Of a stretch of 64,000 bases of DNA, positions 35,451-43,507 are shown one piece after another. The notes under the pieces are model-generated. The model saw nothing but the letters and a program-made list of their open reading frames with translations. It was not told where the DNA came from and made no database searches. The position numbers and the translations under genes were made by a program. Numbering within the stretch: position 1 is the first letter of the stretch; each line of letters begins with the position of its first letter. The DNA is from Chitinophaga horti. GTDB taxonomy: Bacteria > Bacteroidota > Bacteroidia > Chitinophagales > Chitinophagaceae. The stretch is from the NCBI RefSeq assembly GCF_022867795.2, contig NZ_CP107006.1, forward strand, positions 2,232,001-2,296,000, given 5' to 3'.

Positions 35451-38252
35451 ATGAAAAAGTTCGGCGTTACGATAGGATTCATACTGATGCAGCTGGCGGT
35501 CTTCGCCCAGCAGCGCGACTCTACGCTGGTGGGACAACTGGACGGTATCGTGCGCGATTCACTGGAACAACATATGATGCCGTCGGCCACGGTAGCTATT
35601 TACGATACGAGGGATTCATCGCTGATCAGTTACAGGCTTACGGACGCGATGGGCGGTTACATTTTTACCGGCCTTCCCGTGGGCAGGCGTTTAAAGATGA
35701 TCGTCAGTTACACGGGTTACAGGCCGCTGGAGCAACGTTTTATCATTCCCGCCGACCGGCGTAAGCTCGATCTCGGCTACGCGGACTTACGCCGGCGTAC
35801 CACCGACCTGGCCATGTTTGAAGTGAAGGCCATCCCACCGGTCACGATGAACGGCGATACGCTTGAGTTTCATGCGGATGCCTTTGCCCTTGACACGAAT
35901 GCCGTGGTGGAAGACCTGTTTCGCCGCCTGCCCGGTATGACGCTTTGGGGCGATGGAAAGATCACGCTCAACGGCCGTGAGGTAAAACGGGTGCTCGTCG
36001 AGGGTAAATCGTTCTTTGGCGATGATCCGCGAATCGCCATGCAAAATCTGCCGAAGAATGTAGTGGATAAGATACAGGTGTACGAGAAATCGAAGAACAA
36101 GGACAATCCGCAGCATTCGGATACGGAGGTGAATATCAAACTGAAAAAAGATAAAAAAACAGGCCTGTTCGGGAAGCTCGGTGCAGGACTGGGAACAGAC
36201 GACCGCAAAGAGGCGGAAATCAACCTGAACTTGTTTAGCCCCAAAACGCAATTGGCTTTCGCAGGGGCAGGGAATAATACCAATCGCACCGCGAACGACG
36301 TGACCACGCTTATCCGCAATGCGGCCTTCAAAAGTGTAAGCCCGGTCATTGATTACCTGCCGGACTTCTACAAACAAGGTATTGCGAAATCATTTACCGG
36401 CGGTATCTCGCTGGACCATGAGTTTGTGCCGGAGCGGGAAAACCAGCTGAACCGGTTGGCAAGCCGCTATTTTGTGACGAACAACCAGCTGGTGCTGGAG
36501 CAACAGTCCCAAACAGTCAGTGCTTTATCTGCAGGCAATACTCAGCTACTCGACGCCGCGCACAAGGAATTGAACCGCGAAATGAATCACCACGCCACGT
36601 TTACGCATACTAATCAGAACCCCAGGCATTACACCTACCTGGATGCAAACCTCAAGTGGTCAGACAACCAAAGCGAAATATCCGAACGTGGGGCGGCTTA
36701 CCTGTTATCCACGGACACGCTGTTGCAAAGTACGAACAACAGCACCTCGCAATCGCACAACACTTCCCGAGACCTTACTTTCCGGGCGGATTACAGCAAC
36801 CATCACCGGATGACGATGAAGCAATGGCTGCCGAAAGTGTATTCCAGTTACACGTTGTCGTTGCGTAACAACGATAATGCGCGCTGGCAGCAAAGTGAGT
36901 TTGTAGCGGCAGATGATCCTTCGCAGCACGTGTCGTATGACCGCAGGTACCAGCAAGATAAACGCGGGTCGACGCATAATTACGTGTTCCGGCTGGAGGA
37001 CTTACAGCGGCTTTGGTCTGGTAAAGACCTGATCTTTAGTGTGCAGCATACCGCATGGTTAAATCATCTGCACCAGGACAATAGCGTGTCGGACCGGGAT
37101 GGTACGGGACATTATATACTGAATCCCTATCTCACCAATAAAAATCACTTGCGCACCTTTCGCGGGCAGCCATCATTAAACATCAGAAGAGAATTTTACA
37201 AGTCCTTCCCGGGACGTTATAACCGGCGGTTACTCGCGAGCCTCGCCGTGCAGGGAGAATATTATTGGATGGCGAATGAGTCGGGCCGCGCGTTTCAGCA
37301 GTTGGAACGCAGGTGGCAGCGCTTTACGCCGAATGCTTCGGTCTATTACCAGAAGAATAACTATGGGGAGTGGTCGCGCAGCATGGAGCTGCGATACCGG
37401 TCTTCGGCGATGTATCCCACTATAGACCAATTGGCGCCACTGGTGGATAGCGGGCAAATATGGAACCTGCAATTGGGGAACGCGCAGTTAAAGCCGGCGA
37501 GTAAGGACGAGGTGGCCTTCTCTTTCAAACATAACAGCGAAAAGGCGGGCCGTGATTTTTACGGAGCGGTTGAACTGGCTGCCGGTATTGTACACGACGC
37601 CTTTGCGGACAGTAGTTTTTATGAAGAAGGCCGCCGTCGCTACTACGTGGTTAATGGCGATCAGCAACGTTTCATCAACGCAGGTACCGAGGTAAAACGG
37701 TCATTTAAATTGAAGCAGCATCAATTGCAATTCACGCTGAAAACCAACGGTAACCTAAGCCTGACGCCTAATTACGTAGAAGGCCTGGCCAATAACTCGC
37801 GCAACCTTTCGGGAACAGCGGGATCAATTGTCGGCTACACGCTGCCAGATCGTTTACAGGTAAATGCCAGCGACCAGCTCACCTGGTATCAGTCAACACA
37901 AACCGGGGCCAATGAATTACGTTTCTCCAATAAAATGAATGTGCTTGCGCTGGATGCGAGCCTCGTCATGAGTAAATCCCTGGTGCTGAGCAGTAACCTT
38001 AATTACAATACCACTACTTCTGACGGCGGCAGTCCTATCCGCTTTACGATCTGGAATGCGAATGTTGCTTACCGGCTGCTGAAAGGTAAAAACCTGGAAT
38101 GTAAACTGTCGGTCATGGACCTGCTACGGCAAAACACAAATGTGATCAACAAGGGCTATAACAATACCCTGGTGCGGGGAACGGTGAACGTGCTGCAACA
38201 GTACTTCATGTTAACACTGGCGTATTATCCCCGCAAGTTCGGCTCAAAATAA
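35451..38252 (+). CDS. TonB-receptor-like outer membrane beta-barrel protein
   Basis: A 933-residue protein with a signal peptide (MKKFGVTIGFILMQLAVFAQ), then a carboxypeptidase-regulatory-like domain (~25-110; SLISYRLTDAMGGYIFTGLPVG). A plug-like segment follows (VEDLFRRLPGMTLWGDGKI, then GREVKRVLVEGKSFFGDDP) and then a long barrel of alternating polar/hydrophobic strands ending YYPRKFGSK. This fits the Bacteroidota outer-membrane-beta-barrel family related to TonB-dependent receptors, without a clear TonB box. As the last operon gene it may export, import or sense the peptides. It starts 1 bp after the propeller gene. Confidence 0.78.
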   Translation: MKKFGVTIGFILMQLAVFAQQRDSTLVGQLDGIVRDSLEQHMMPSATVAIYDTRDSSLISYRLTDAMGGYIFTGLPVGRRLKMIVSYTGYRPLEQRFIIPADRRKLDLGYADLRRRTTDLAMFEVKAIPPVTMNGDTLEFHADAFALDTNAVVEDLFRRLPGMTLWGDGKITLNGREVKRVLVEGKSFFGDDPRIAMQNLPKNVVDKIQVYEKSKNKDNPQHSDTEVNIKLKKDKKTGLFGKLGAGLGTDDRKEAEINLNLFSPKTQLAFAGAGNNTNRTANDVTTLIRNAAFKSVSPVIDYLPDFYKQGIAKSFTGGISLDHEFVPERENQLNRLASRYFVTNNQLVLEQQSQTVSALSAGNTQLLDAAHKELNREMNHHATFTHTNQNPRHYTYLDANLKWSDNQSEISERGAAYLLSTDTLLQSTNNSTSQSHNTSRDLTFRADYSNHHRMTMKQWLPKVYSSYTLSLRNNDNARWQQSEFVAADDPSQHVSYDRRYQQDKRGSTHNYVFRLEDLQRLWSGKDLIFSVQHTAWLNHLHQDNSVSDRDGTGHYILNPYLTNKNHLRTFRGQPSLNIRREFYKSFPGRYNRRLLASLAVQGEYYWMANESGRAFQQLERRWQRFTPNASVYYQKNNYGEWSRSMELRYRSSAMYPTIDQLAPLVDSGQIWNLQLGNAQLKPASKDEVAFSFKHNSEKAGRDFYGAVELAAGIVHDAFADSSFYEEGRRRYYVVNGDQQRFINAGTEVKRSFKLKQHQLQFTLKTNGNLSLTPNYVEGLANNSRNLSGTAGSIVGYTLPDRLQVNASDQLTWYQSTQTGANELRFSNKMNVLALDASLVMSKSLVLSSNLNYNTTTSDGGSPIRFTIWNANVAYRLLKGKNLECKLSVMDLLRQNTNVINKGYNNTLVRGTVNVLQQYFMLTLAYYPRKFGSK

Positions 38253-38253
38253 A

Positions 38254-38290
38254 AAAGCCCGTCCGGCAACATTGACCGAACGGACTTTTT
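38254..38290. terminator. Bidirectional terminator between the peptide operon and rnpB
   Basis: A 12-bp stem with G-U pairs (AAGCCCGTCCGG with CCGAACGGACTT) has a run of A's on the left and T's on the right, so it can serve both converging transcripts. Confidence 0.8.
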
Positions 38291-38295
38291 AAAAT

Positions 38296-38662
38296 AACTA
38301 CAAACCTGTAAGCCGGATTCTGTACCCCGTTTGCACGTGGCCGCTATCATTTATCTGCGACGCCAGTCACCTGGCGCCTGTATCTGCCTACCCTCGGTCA
38401 TTGGACGAGCCGCCCTTAATAGACCGTATACATGGCATTTCAGCATGCAAGGTTTACCCGCAGTAACGGTTACCCGCCACCACCGTGGGCTCTTACCCCA
38501 CATTTTCACCCTTACCCCGGATCGCTCCGGGGCGGTCATTTTCTGTGGCACTCTCTGTAAACGCCTGGCGGCGCCCCCCACCCGTTAGGTGGTGCATTGC
38601 CCTTTGCTGTCCGGACTTTCCTTGCAATCCTTGCGGACTACACGATAGCGCGGTTTGTAGTT
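38296..38662 (-). ncRNA. rnpB: RNase P RNA
   Basis: Read on the minus strand, the 5' part contains GCAAGGAAAGTCCGGACA and the 3' part ACAGAATCCGGCTTA, the conserved P4 region halves of bacterial type A RNase P RNA. The ends are bounded by an 11-bp P1 helix (AACTACAAACC with GGTTTGTAGTT), which sets the 367-base extent. Further conserved stretches (AGGGTGAAAATGTGGGGTAAGAGCCCAC in the middle, split here as AGGGTGAAA and GGTAAGAGCCCAC) are present. It is the catalytic RNA that matures tRNA 5' ends. Confidence 0.97.
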
Positions 38663-38679
38663 AAGGGCGCAAAAATACG

Positions 38680-39690
38680 TTATTTGAAGTAGATTTCCGT
38701 AGCGCCATAGCCGTACAGCGGGTGGTATTGGTTCACGAAGTGTTTTACGCCGCCCGTTACTTTCAGGATGTCGTGCAGTTCTTCGCGCAGTTTGCCTTTA
38801 CCTACGCCATGTATCACGACCATAGAGTGCTGGTGGTGCGCCATGGCTAAGTCCAGCCAATACTGGAACTCGTTTAGCTGAATGGCGAGTATCTCCAGGT
38901 TGCTCAGCTTCTTAAAGTCTTTCGTCAGCTTATCAATGTGAAGATCGATTTCGTACTTAGGTTGGGTAGACCTGCCCGCTACCGCCTGGAAGTTGTCGGC
39001 GGATACGCCGGTTTGCAGGTGTTTGGCGCTTACCATGGGCTCGTTATCTTCCCGCTCGGGATACTTTTCAAATAAAAGATAACTTATCGTCGCCTGCTCC
39101 TTCACTTTCAGGTCGTTCAGCTGCATGAACAGCTGCTTTGCTTTCACCTTCCAGTTCTTATCGATGCTCAAAGCCATCTTTGGATCGGCTGGTTTAAGTG
39201 CGAAGTTAAAGTCGAACCTTGGCTGGTCGTTCAGTTGCTCGAACAGCAGATCTGACAGGTAAAAGTGTTGAAAAGGCAACACCTCGTTCTTGATTTCGAG
39301 GTGCAGGCGATTGTTAAGGAATATCTGGAAATGAACGTTATAGGTGAGCTTCGTTTCGTTCAGCAGGTGATACTTCAGCAGGCTTACGCGTTCATCATAC
39401 CCATCGTTGATCCAAACCGGCAGGATGGACAGGAACACGCCTTTCTCCTCCCGGTTCACGGGAAACGGTTTCTCCTTTTTGATCTCTTCGCCGCGGATGG
39501 GCTTTGGTACGTAAATGTCCTTTTGTGCAGTAAAACGATGGAAATACGGGAAGTCGATCTGGTCGTAATATACCGGGAAGGTCACGCCCTTCACTTCTAC
39601 CATCAGCATGTCGTTGCTGAGGATGTCTATCACCTTTCCCTCCTCTTTGGAGTGCAAAATCAGGATCGTATCGCCTATAGTGTACTTCAT
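38680..39690 (-). CDS. DUF2027 protein with C-terminal Smr domain
   Basis: A 336-residue protein. The N-terminus (YTIGDTILILHSKEEGKVIDI) looks like a KOW/SH3-type barrel, the middle is the DUF2027 region, and the C-terminus has the Smr nuclease-like motif VVIHGVGKGKLREELHDIL with a final YGYGATEIYFK. Smr domains nick DNA or RNA or act in ribosome rescue; the role of this Bacteroidota protein is not established. I chose ATG 39690 rather than the TTG two codons earlier. A palindromic element starts 3 bp upstream of the start codon. Confidence 0.85.
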   Translation of the reverse strand: MKYTIGDTILILHSKEEGKVIDILSNDMLMVEVKGVTFPVYYDQIDFPYFHRFTAQKDIYVPKPIRGEEIKKEKPFPVNREEKGVFLSILPVWINDGYDERVSLLKYHLLNETKLTYNVHFQIFLNNRLHLEIKNEVLPFQHFYLSDLLFEQLNDQPRFDFNFALKPADPKMALSIDKNWKVKAKQLFMQLNDLKVKEQATISYLLFEKYPEREDNEPMVSAKHLQTGVSADNFQAVAGRSTQPKYEIDLHIDKLTKDFKKLSNLEILAIQLNEFQYWLDLAMAHHQHSMVVIHGVGKGKLREELHDILKVTGGVKHFVNQYHPLYGYGATEIYFK

Positions 39691-39692
39691 AA

Positions 39693-39778
39693 TCAATTGT
39701 CAATTTGTAACCGCCGGGCAAAACTTCACCACCGGCGTCGGAGGATGTGTCCCTCCGGACGCGCAAATTAACAATTAA
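39693..39778. repeat. 86-bp imperfect palindromic element
   Basis: The outer arms, 39693-39707 (TCAATTGTCAATTTG) and 39764-39778 (CAAATTAACAATTAA), pair over 13 of 15 positions. The GC-rich interior can form a further hairpin (GGAGG with CCTCC, extended by GCGTC-type pairs). It lies between the DUF2027 start codon and the DoxX stop. Confidence 0.65.
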
Positions 39779-39799
39779 CCTGCAGTCTGCCATCAGTGA

Positions 39800-40255
39800 T
39801 TACGCAGCATCTGTTTTCTTTTCAGGATGCATGGCCATGTAATGGTCAACGGAAATAGGCCCGCTTCCTTCTACCATGAAGAAAAGCAGTCCTGCCAGCA
39901 CCACCAAAGTGAGCCAGAGTTCCGTGTGTACATTAAACAAGGGAGTAGCGGTCTGAATGAAGATAAGTGCCCCTAACAGTACGGGAATGTTGGCCAGTAC
40001 TGCCACCCGCGTAAGCAAACCCATAGTAATGAGAATGCCCCCGCAGAGATGGGCGAAAACGATGTAATGCGCGAGCCACATCGACATCACCGATAAAAAC
40101 GGCTGTTGTTGAATGGTGGCGTTTAGCTGATCTATATTGCCGATAAACTGGATGCCTTTTGCAATGAGCACCAGTCCCAGCAGAACTCTCAGTCCATCTA
40201 TCCAGCGTGGATGATGTGTCTGACCCCAACGGTCAATTCGTTGCAGCATGTTCAT
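39800..40255 (-). CDS. DoxX family membrane protein
   Basis: A 151-residue protein with four hydrophobic helices. The opening RWIDGLRVLLGLVLIAKGIQF and the HLCGGILITMGLLTR segment fit the DoxX/SURF4-like family. Members have been linked to quinone- or thiol-related redox and to membrane functions without a single clear activity. The C-terminus is short and charged (HPEKKTDAA). Upstream of DUF2027 on the same strand, it is separated by the palindromic element. Confidence 0.82.
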   Translation of the reverse strand: MNMLQRIDRWGQTHHPRWIDGLRVLLGLVLIAKGIQFIGNIDQLNATIQQQPFLSVMSMWLAHYIVFAHLCGGILITMGLLTRVAVLANIPVLLGALIFIQTATPLFNVHTELWLTLVVLAGLLFFMVEGSGPISVDHYMAMHPEKKTDAA

Positions 40256-40328
40256 AAAATATAGTTTAAGTTCAAAGAGCGCTTAACCTAATTTACGAAA
40301 TTATCTGCAATAAACGCCGCAGCGGGGT

Positions 40329-42008
40329 TTAAGCCTGGGCCTGCCTTTGCGCCAAACGGCTGTTCCGGAAACCATAGAGGAAGTAAATCACGAGGCCAAA
40401 TCCCATCCAGCCGAAGAACACGAACCAGCTTTTTACCGGTATTTCGATCATGAGGTACAGGCAGCAAAGCATGCCGAGCACCGGTATCACTGAAAGATTT
40501 CGCAGGATGGTGACAAGGGTAATGATGTAAGCCAGTACCAGGAATACGATAAAGAGAATTTCCTGGTGTGAGTCCTGGGTAAGGTGGCTGAAGTTGTCCA
40601 CGATCTTATTCCAGAAGAAATAGGTGAAAGCCGCCAGCAGTACAGGTACGATGAAGCGGCCATTGATGTAAGGTAAGTTGAAACGTTTGCCGTCCTTATG
40701 TTCGATCTTCGGCAGCAGCAGTACGCCGCCACATACGAGTACGAAGGCGAAGAGGGTACCGATGCTCGTAAGGTCAGTCACAATGCCACTTTCAATGAAC
40801 AGCGATGGCACGGCCACAATGAAGCCGGTAACGACGGTGCTGAAAGAAGGCGTCTGGTATTTCGGATGCACCTTCGCAAAACGTTTAGGTAACAGTCCGT
40901 CGCGGCTCATACTCATCCAGATGCGCGGCTGCCCGATCTGGAATACGAGGATCACGCTGGTAGCGGCAATTACCGCACTCACAGAAACAATGTACCCGAT
41001 CTTCGTCATGTTGATCTTTTCGAACACAAAGGCCAGCGGATCCTTCACATTGGAGAACTCGCCATAATGCACCATGCCGGTGATCACTAATGTTACGACT
41101 ATATAAATGATGGTACAAATCAGTAAGGAGTAGATCATACCCCTTGGCATATCGCGCTGTGGGTTACCGCATTCCTCTGCCGTCGTGGAAATGGCATCAA
41201 AACCAATATAGGCAAAGAATACGGCGGATACGCCTTTCATGATGCCCGAGAAGCCGTTCGGGGTGAAGGGCACCCAGTTGTCGGTATTGATATAAAAAAC
41301 ACCTACAGCGATCACCGCGAGTAACACGACGATCTTTAAGCCTACCATGAAGTTGGCGCTCTTCTTACTTTCCCGGATGCCGATATAGGCCAGGATGGTA
41401 ATGAGGATCACGATGATGAAGGCGGGAATGTTTAATACGACATGCCAGTTGCCCAGCATCGGTGCGGTCGTCCAGGCGAGGCCTTCGGTGCTTTGATTAG
41501 CGGCCAGCGCGGCTTCGTAGGTATGTTGGGCGGTTTTATAATCGGTAATCATCCATTCAGGCAGATGGATGTTCATGCCTTCCAATACGTTATTGAAATA
41601 ACTGCTCCACGAGATGGCGACTACGATGTTGCCGATCGAGTATTCCAATATCAGCGCCCAGCCTATGATCCAGGCGGTGAGTTCACCAAAAGTAACGTAA
41701 GAATAAGTGTAAGCGCTGCCTGCAACGGGTACGCGGGATGCAAATTCTGCATAACACAACGCCGTGAATCCACAGGTTATAGCGGTAATCAGGAAGAGGA
41801 AAATCACACCAGGGCCGCCATCATAGGCTGCCTGACCGATGGTGGAAAAGATGCCTGCACCGATAACGGCGGCTATTCCCATAAGTGTCAGGTCGCGCAC
41901 GCCCAGCACCTTGTCGAGACCTTTGGTACCATGACCATCGGACACACCGGCGTTAGCGTCGCTTATAATGTTGGCAAGTGACTTTTTCCTGAAAAGCGAA
42001 TTAGACAT
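40329..42008 (-). CDS. Amino acid permease, APC superfamily
   Basis: A 559-residue protein with about 12-14 membrane helices. The first-helix motif is GIAAVIGAGIFSTIG, followed by the conserved GPGVIFLFLITAITCGFTALCYAEF region and the FFAYIGFDAISTTAEE motif in helix 6. This matches the cationic or broad amino acid transporter (CAT/YfnA-like) branch. Substrate specificity cannot be read. It has its own -7 box between it and the polyprenyl synthase gene. Confidence 0.88.
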   Translation of the reverse strand: MSNSLFRKKSLANIISDANAGVSDGHGTKGLDKVLGVRDLTLMGIAAVIGAGIFSTIGQAAYDGGPGVIFLFLITAITCGFTALCYAEFASRVPVAGSAYTYSYVTFGELTAWIIGWALILEYSIGNIVVAISWSSYFNNVLEGMNIHLPEWMITDYKTAQHTYEAALAANQSTEGLAWTTAPMLGNWHVVLNIPAFIIVILITILAYIGIRESKKSANFMVGLKIVVLLAVIAVGVFYINTDNWVPFTPNGFSGIMKGVSAVFFAYIGFDAISTTAEECGNPQRDMPRGMIYSLLICTIIYIVVTLVITGMVHYGEFSNVKDPLAFVFEKINMTKIGYIVSVSAVIAATSVILVFQIGQPRIWMSMSRDGLLPKRFAKVHPKYQTPSFSTVVTGFIVAVPSLFIESGIVTDLTSIGTLFAFVLVCGGVLLLPKIEHKDGKRFNLPYINGRFIVPVLLAAFTYFFWNKIVDNFSHLTQDSHQEILFIVFLVLAYIITLVTILRNLSVIPVLGMLCCLYLMIEIPVKSWFVFFGWMGFGLVIYFLYGFRNSRLAQRQAQA

Positions 42009-42069
42009 TGGACTCAGTTACAGGTTGATGATATAGATAATGTTGTAAGGCCTTATGCTGGCCCGGCGT

Positions 42070-42077
42070 CAAATATA
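42070..42077 (-). promoter_or_regulatory. Bacteroidota -7 box for the amino acid permease
   Basis: On the minus strand this reads TATATTTG, an exact TAnnTTTG match, placing the transcription start near 42063 with a leader of about 55 bases. There is no TTG at the expected -33 spacing. Confidence 0.45.
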
Positions 42078-42094
42078 ATAATTAATCAAATACA

Positions 42095-43072
42095 CTAGTG
42101 CTGGCGGGTAAGCAGGTAGTCGGCCAGTTCGCGCAGCGGCGCTTTACGGCCACTCATCACGGCAATGTCTTCCAGGTGGGCGAAGGCAATCTTCATGAAG
42201 TGCTGTTTCTGCTCCTCTGCCCACTGGTCCACTTTACAATCGCGGAACAGCTCCAGGGTTTGCGGCACTTTGGAGGTATCGTCTGCCGGCAGGGACATAA
42301 GTTTATCCATTTGCGTGCGTTGCGCTGGTGTACATAACTCCAGGGCCTTCAGCAGCAAAAAGGTTTTTTTATTGATCAGGATATCGCCTCCCTGTTGTTT
42401 GCCTACTTTATCAGGATTACCAAAAGCGTCGAGCAGGTCGTCCTGTATCTGGAAGGCGATGCCCACGTTTTTGCCGAAGCCGTAAATGTGTTGCTGGTTG
42501 CCTTCGCTGCCGCCGCCGATGATGGCGCCCATTTGCAGGCTGGCGGCCAGCAGTACGGAGGTTTTAAGTGCGATCATGTTTACATAGTCGGCGTAGTTCA
42601 CCTGGTCGGGCTGCATGCCTTCCATATCCATATCCAGCTGCTGGCCTTCGCATACTTCAGTGGCGGCTTTGTTGAATACGGAAATGATCTTCTGCTTATG
42701 TTTTGATTGGATCTTGTTGAGGTAATCGTAGGTGTGGATCAGCATCACATCACCAGCGAGAATAGCAGTCGGTTCGTTGTATTTGGTGTGAACGGTGGGC
42801 ATGCCGCGGCGGAGCGGGGCCTTGTCCATGATGTCGTCGTGTACCAGGGTAAAGTTGTGAAATACCTCGATGGCGTTGCCTGCGAGAAATGCATCCGGGT
42901 GAATGTCATCGAACAGCTCATTGCCCATGATCGCCAATACGGGGCGTACACGTTTACCGCCCAGGCTCAGGATGTACTGCGCCGGGTCGTAAAGGGTAGA
43001 CGGACTTTCCGGGAACTGACGTTTGCCGAACTGTTGTTCAAACTGCGCTGCTAACTCTTTAAATGAATGCAT
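42095..43072 (-). CDS. Polyprenyl diphosphate synthase (FPP/GGPP synthase family)
   Basis: A 325-residue all-helical prenyltransferase that condenses isopentenyl diphosphate with allylic diphosphates. The first Asp-rich motif is LVHDDIMD (79-83) with the following RRGMPTVH, and the second is FQIQDDLLDAFG. GGKRVRP binds the diphosphate. Chain length cannot be decided with confidence. It stands alone between the RNase R gene and the permease, all on the minus strand. Confidence 0.92.
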   Translation of the reverse strand: MHSFKELAAQFEQQFGKRQFPESPSTLYDPAQYILSLGGKRVRPVLAIMGNELFDDIHPDAFLAGNAIEVFHNFTLVHDDIMDKAPLRRGMPTVHTKYNEPTAILAGDVMLIHTYDYLNKIQSKHKQKIISVFNKAATEVCEGQQLDMDMEGMQPDQVNYADYVNMIALKTSVLLAASLQMGAIIGGGSEGNQQHIYGFGKNVGIAFQIQDDLLDAFGNPDKVGKQQGGDILINKKTFLLLKALELCTPAQRTQMDKLMSLPADDTSKVPQTLELFRDCKVDQWAEEQKQHFMKIAFAHLEDIAVMSGRKAPLRELADYLLTRQH

Positions 43073-43092
43073 GTGGTCTTTAAAATTAAGTA

Positions 43093-43117
43093 ACGGACCT
43101 GTTATGTACAGGTCCGT
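43093..43117 (-). terminator. Hairpin between rnr and the polyprenyl synthase gene
   Basis: A perfect 10-bp stem (ACGGACCTGT with ACAGGTCCGT) and a 5-base loop. On the minus strand only an interrupted T tract follows, so it is a terminator-like element of moderate strength. It lies 36 bp past the stop of the reconstructed rnr tail. Confidence 0.55.
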
Positions 43118-43152
43118 ATACTATGCAATTGCGTAATATGGTTCAAAATTAC

Positions 43153-43507
43153 TTATTCTGATTTCTTTTTCCGCGAGGCAGCGCGTTTTTCAGCAGCTTC
43201 TTTGCCACTTCTGCCGGGTTTCGGCTTCGGCTCTTTCGATTTACCGCGGCTGGCAGCCTTCTTAGGCGCAGGGTTTACAGGAATGTCCCATTCTCCCCAC
43301 TTTTCCGTTTCCCCTTTCGGTGTTTCTTTGGCAGGTACGTCCCAGTTATCCCAATCGGCTGGTAAAGGCTTGTCCGTTTTTTCCCTGCGTGGTTTGGGTG
43401 CTGCCCTTTCTTCGCGGTCTGGTTTGCCACGTTTAGACGAGCTTCTTTCGTCGCGGTCAAATTTGCCACGTTTGGAAGACGATCTGCCGTCGCGGTCGGG
43501 CTTGCCC
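43153..43507 (-). pseudogene. Out-of-frame C-terminal tail of RNase R
   Basis: Read in the -1 frame relative to the upstream rnr frame, this stretch encodes a coherent basic tail: repeated RGKPDRD, SSSKRGKFDRDE and SSSKRGKPDREE units, two W-D/E modules (DWDNWDVP and KWGEWDIP) and a Lys/Arg-rich end (ASRKKKSE), with a stop at 43153. The in-frame continuation instead reads as unpatterned sequence to 43275. One missing base in the GGG run at 43505-43507 would join the two. Confidence 0.65.
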
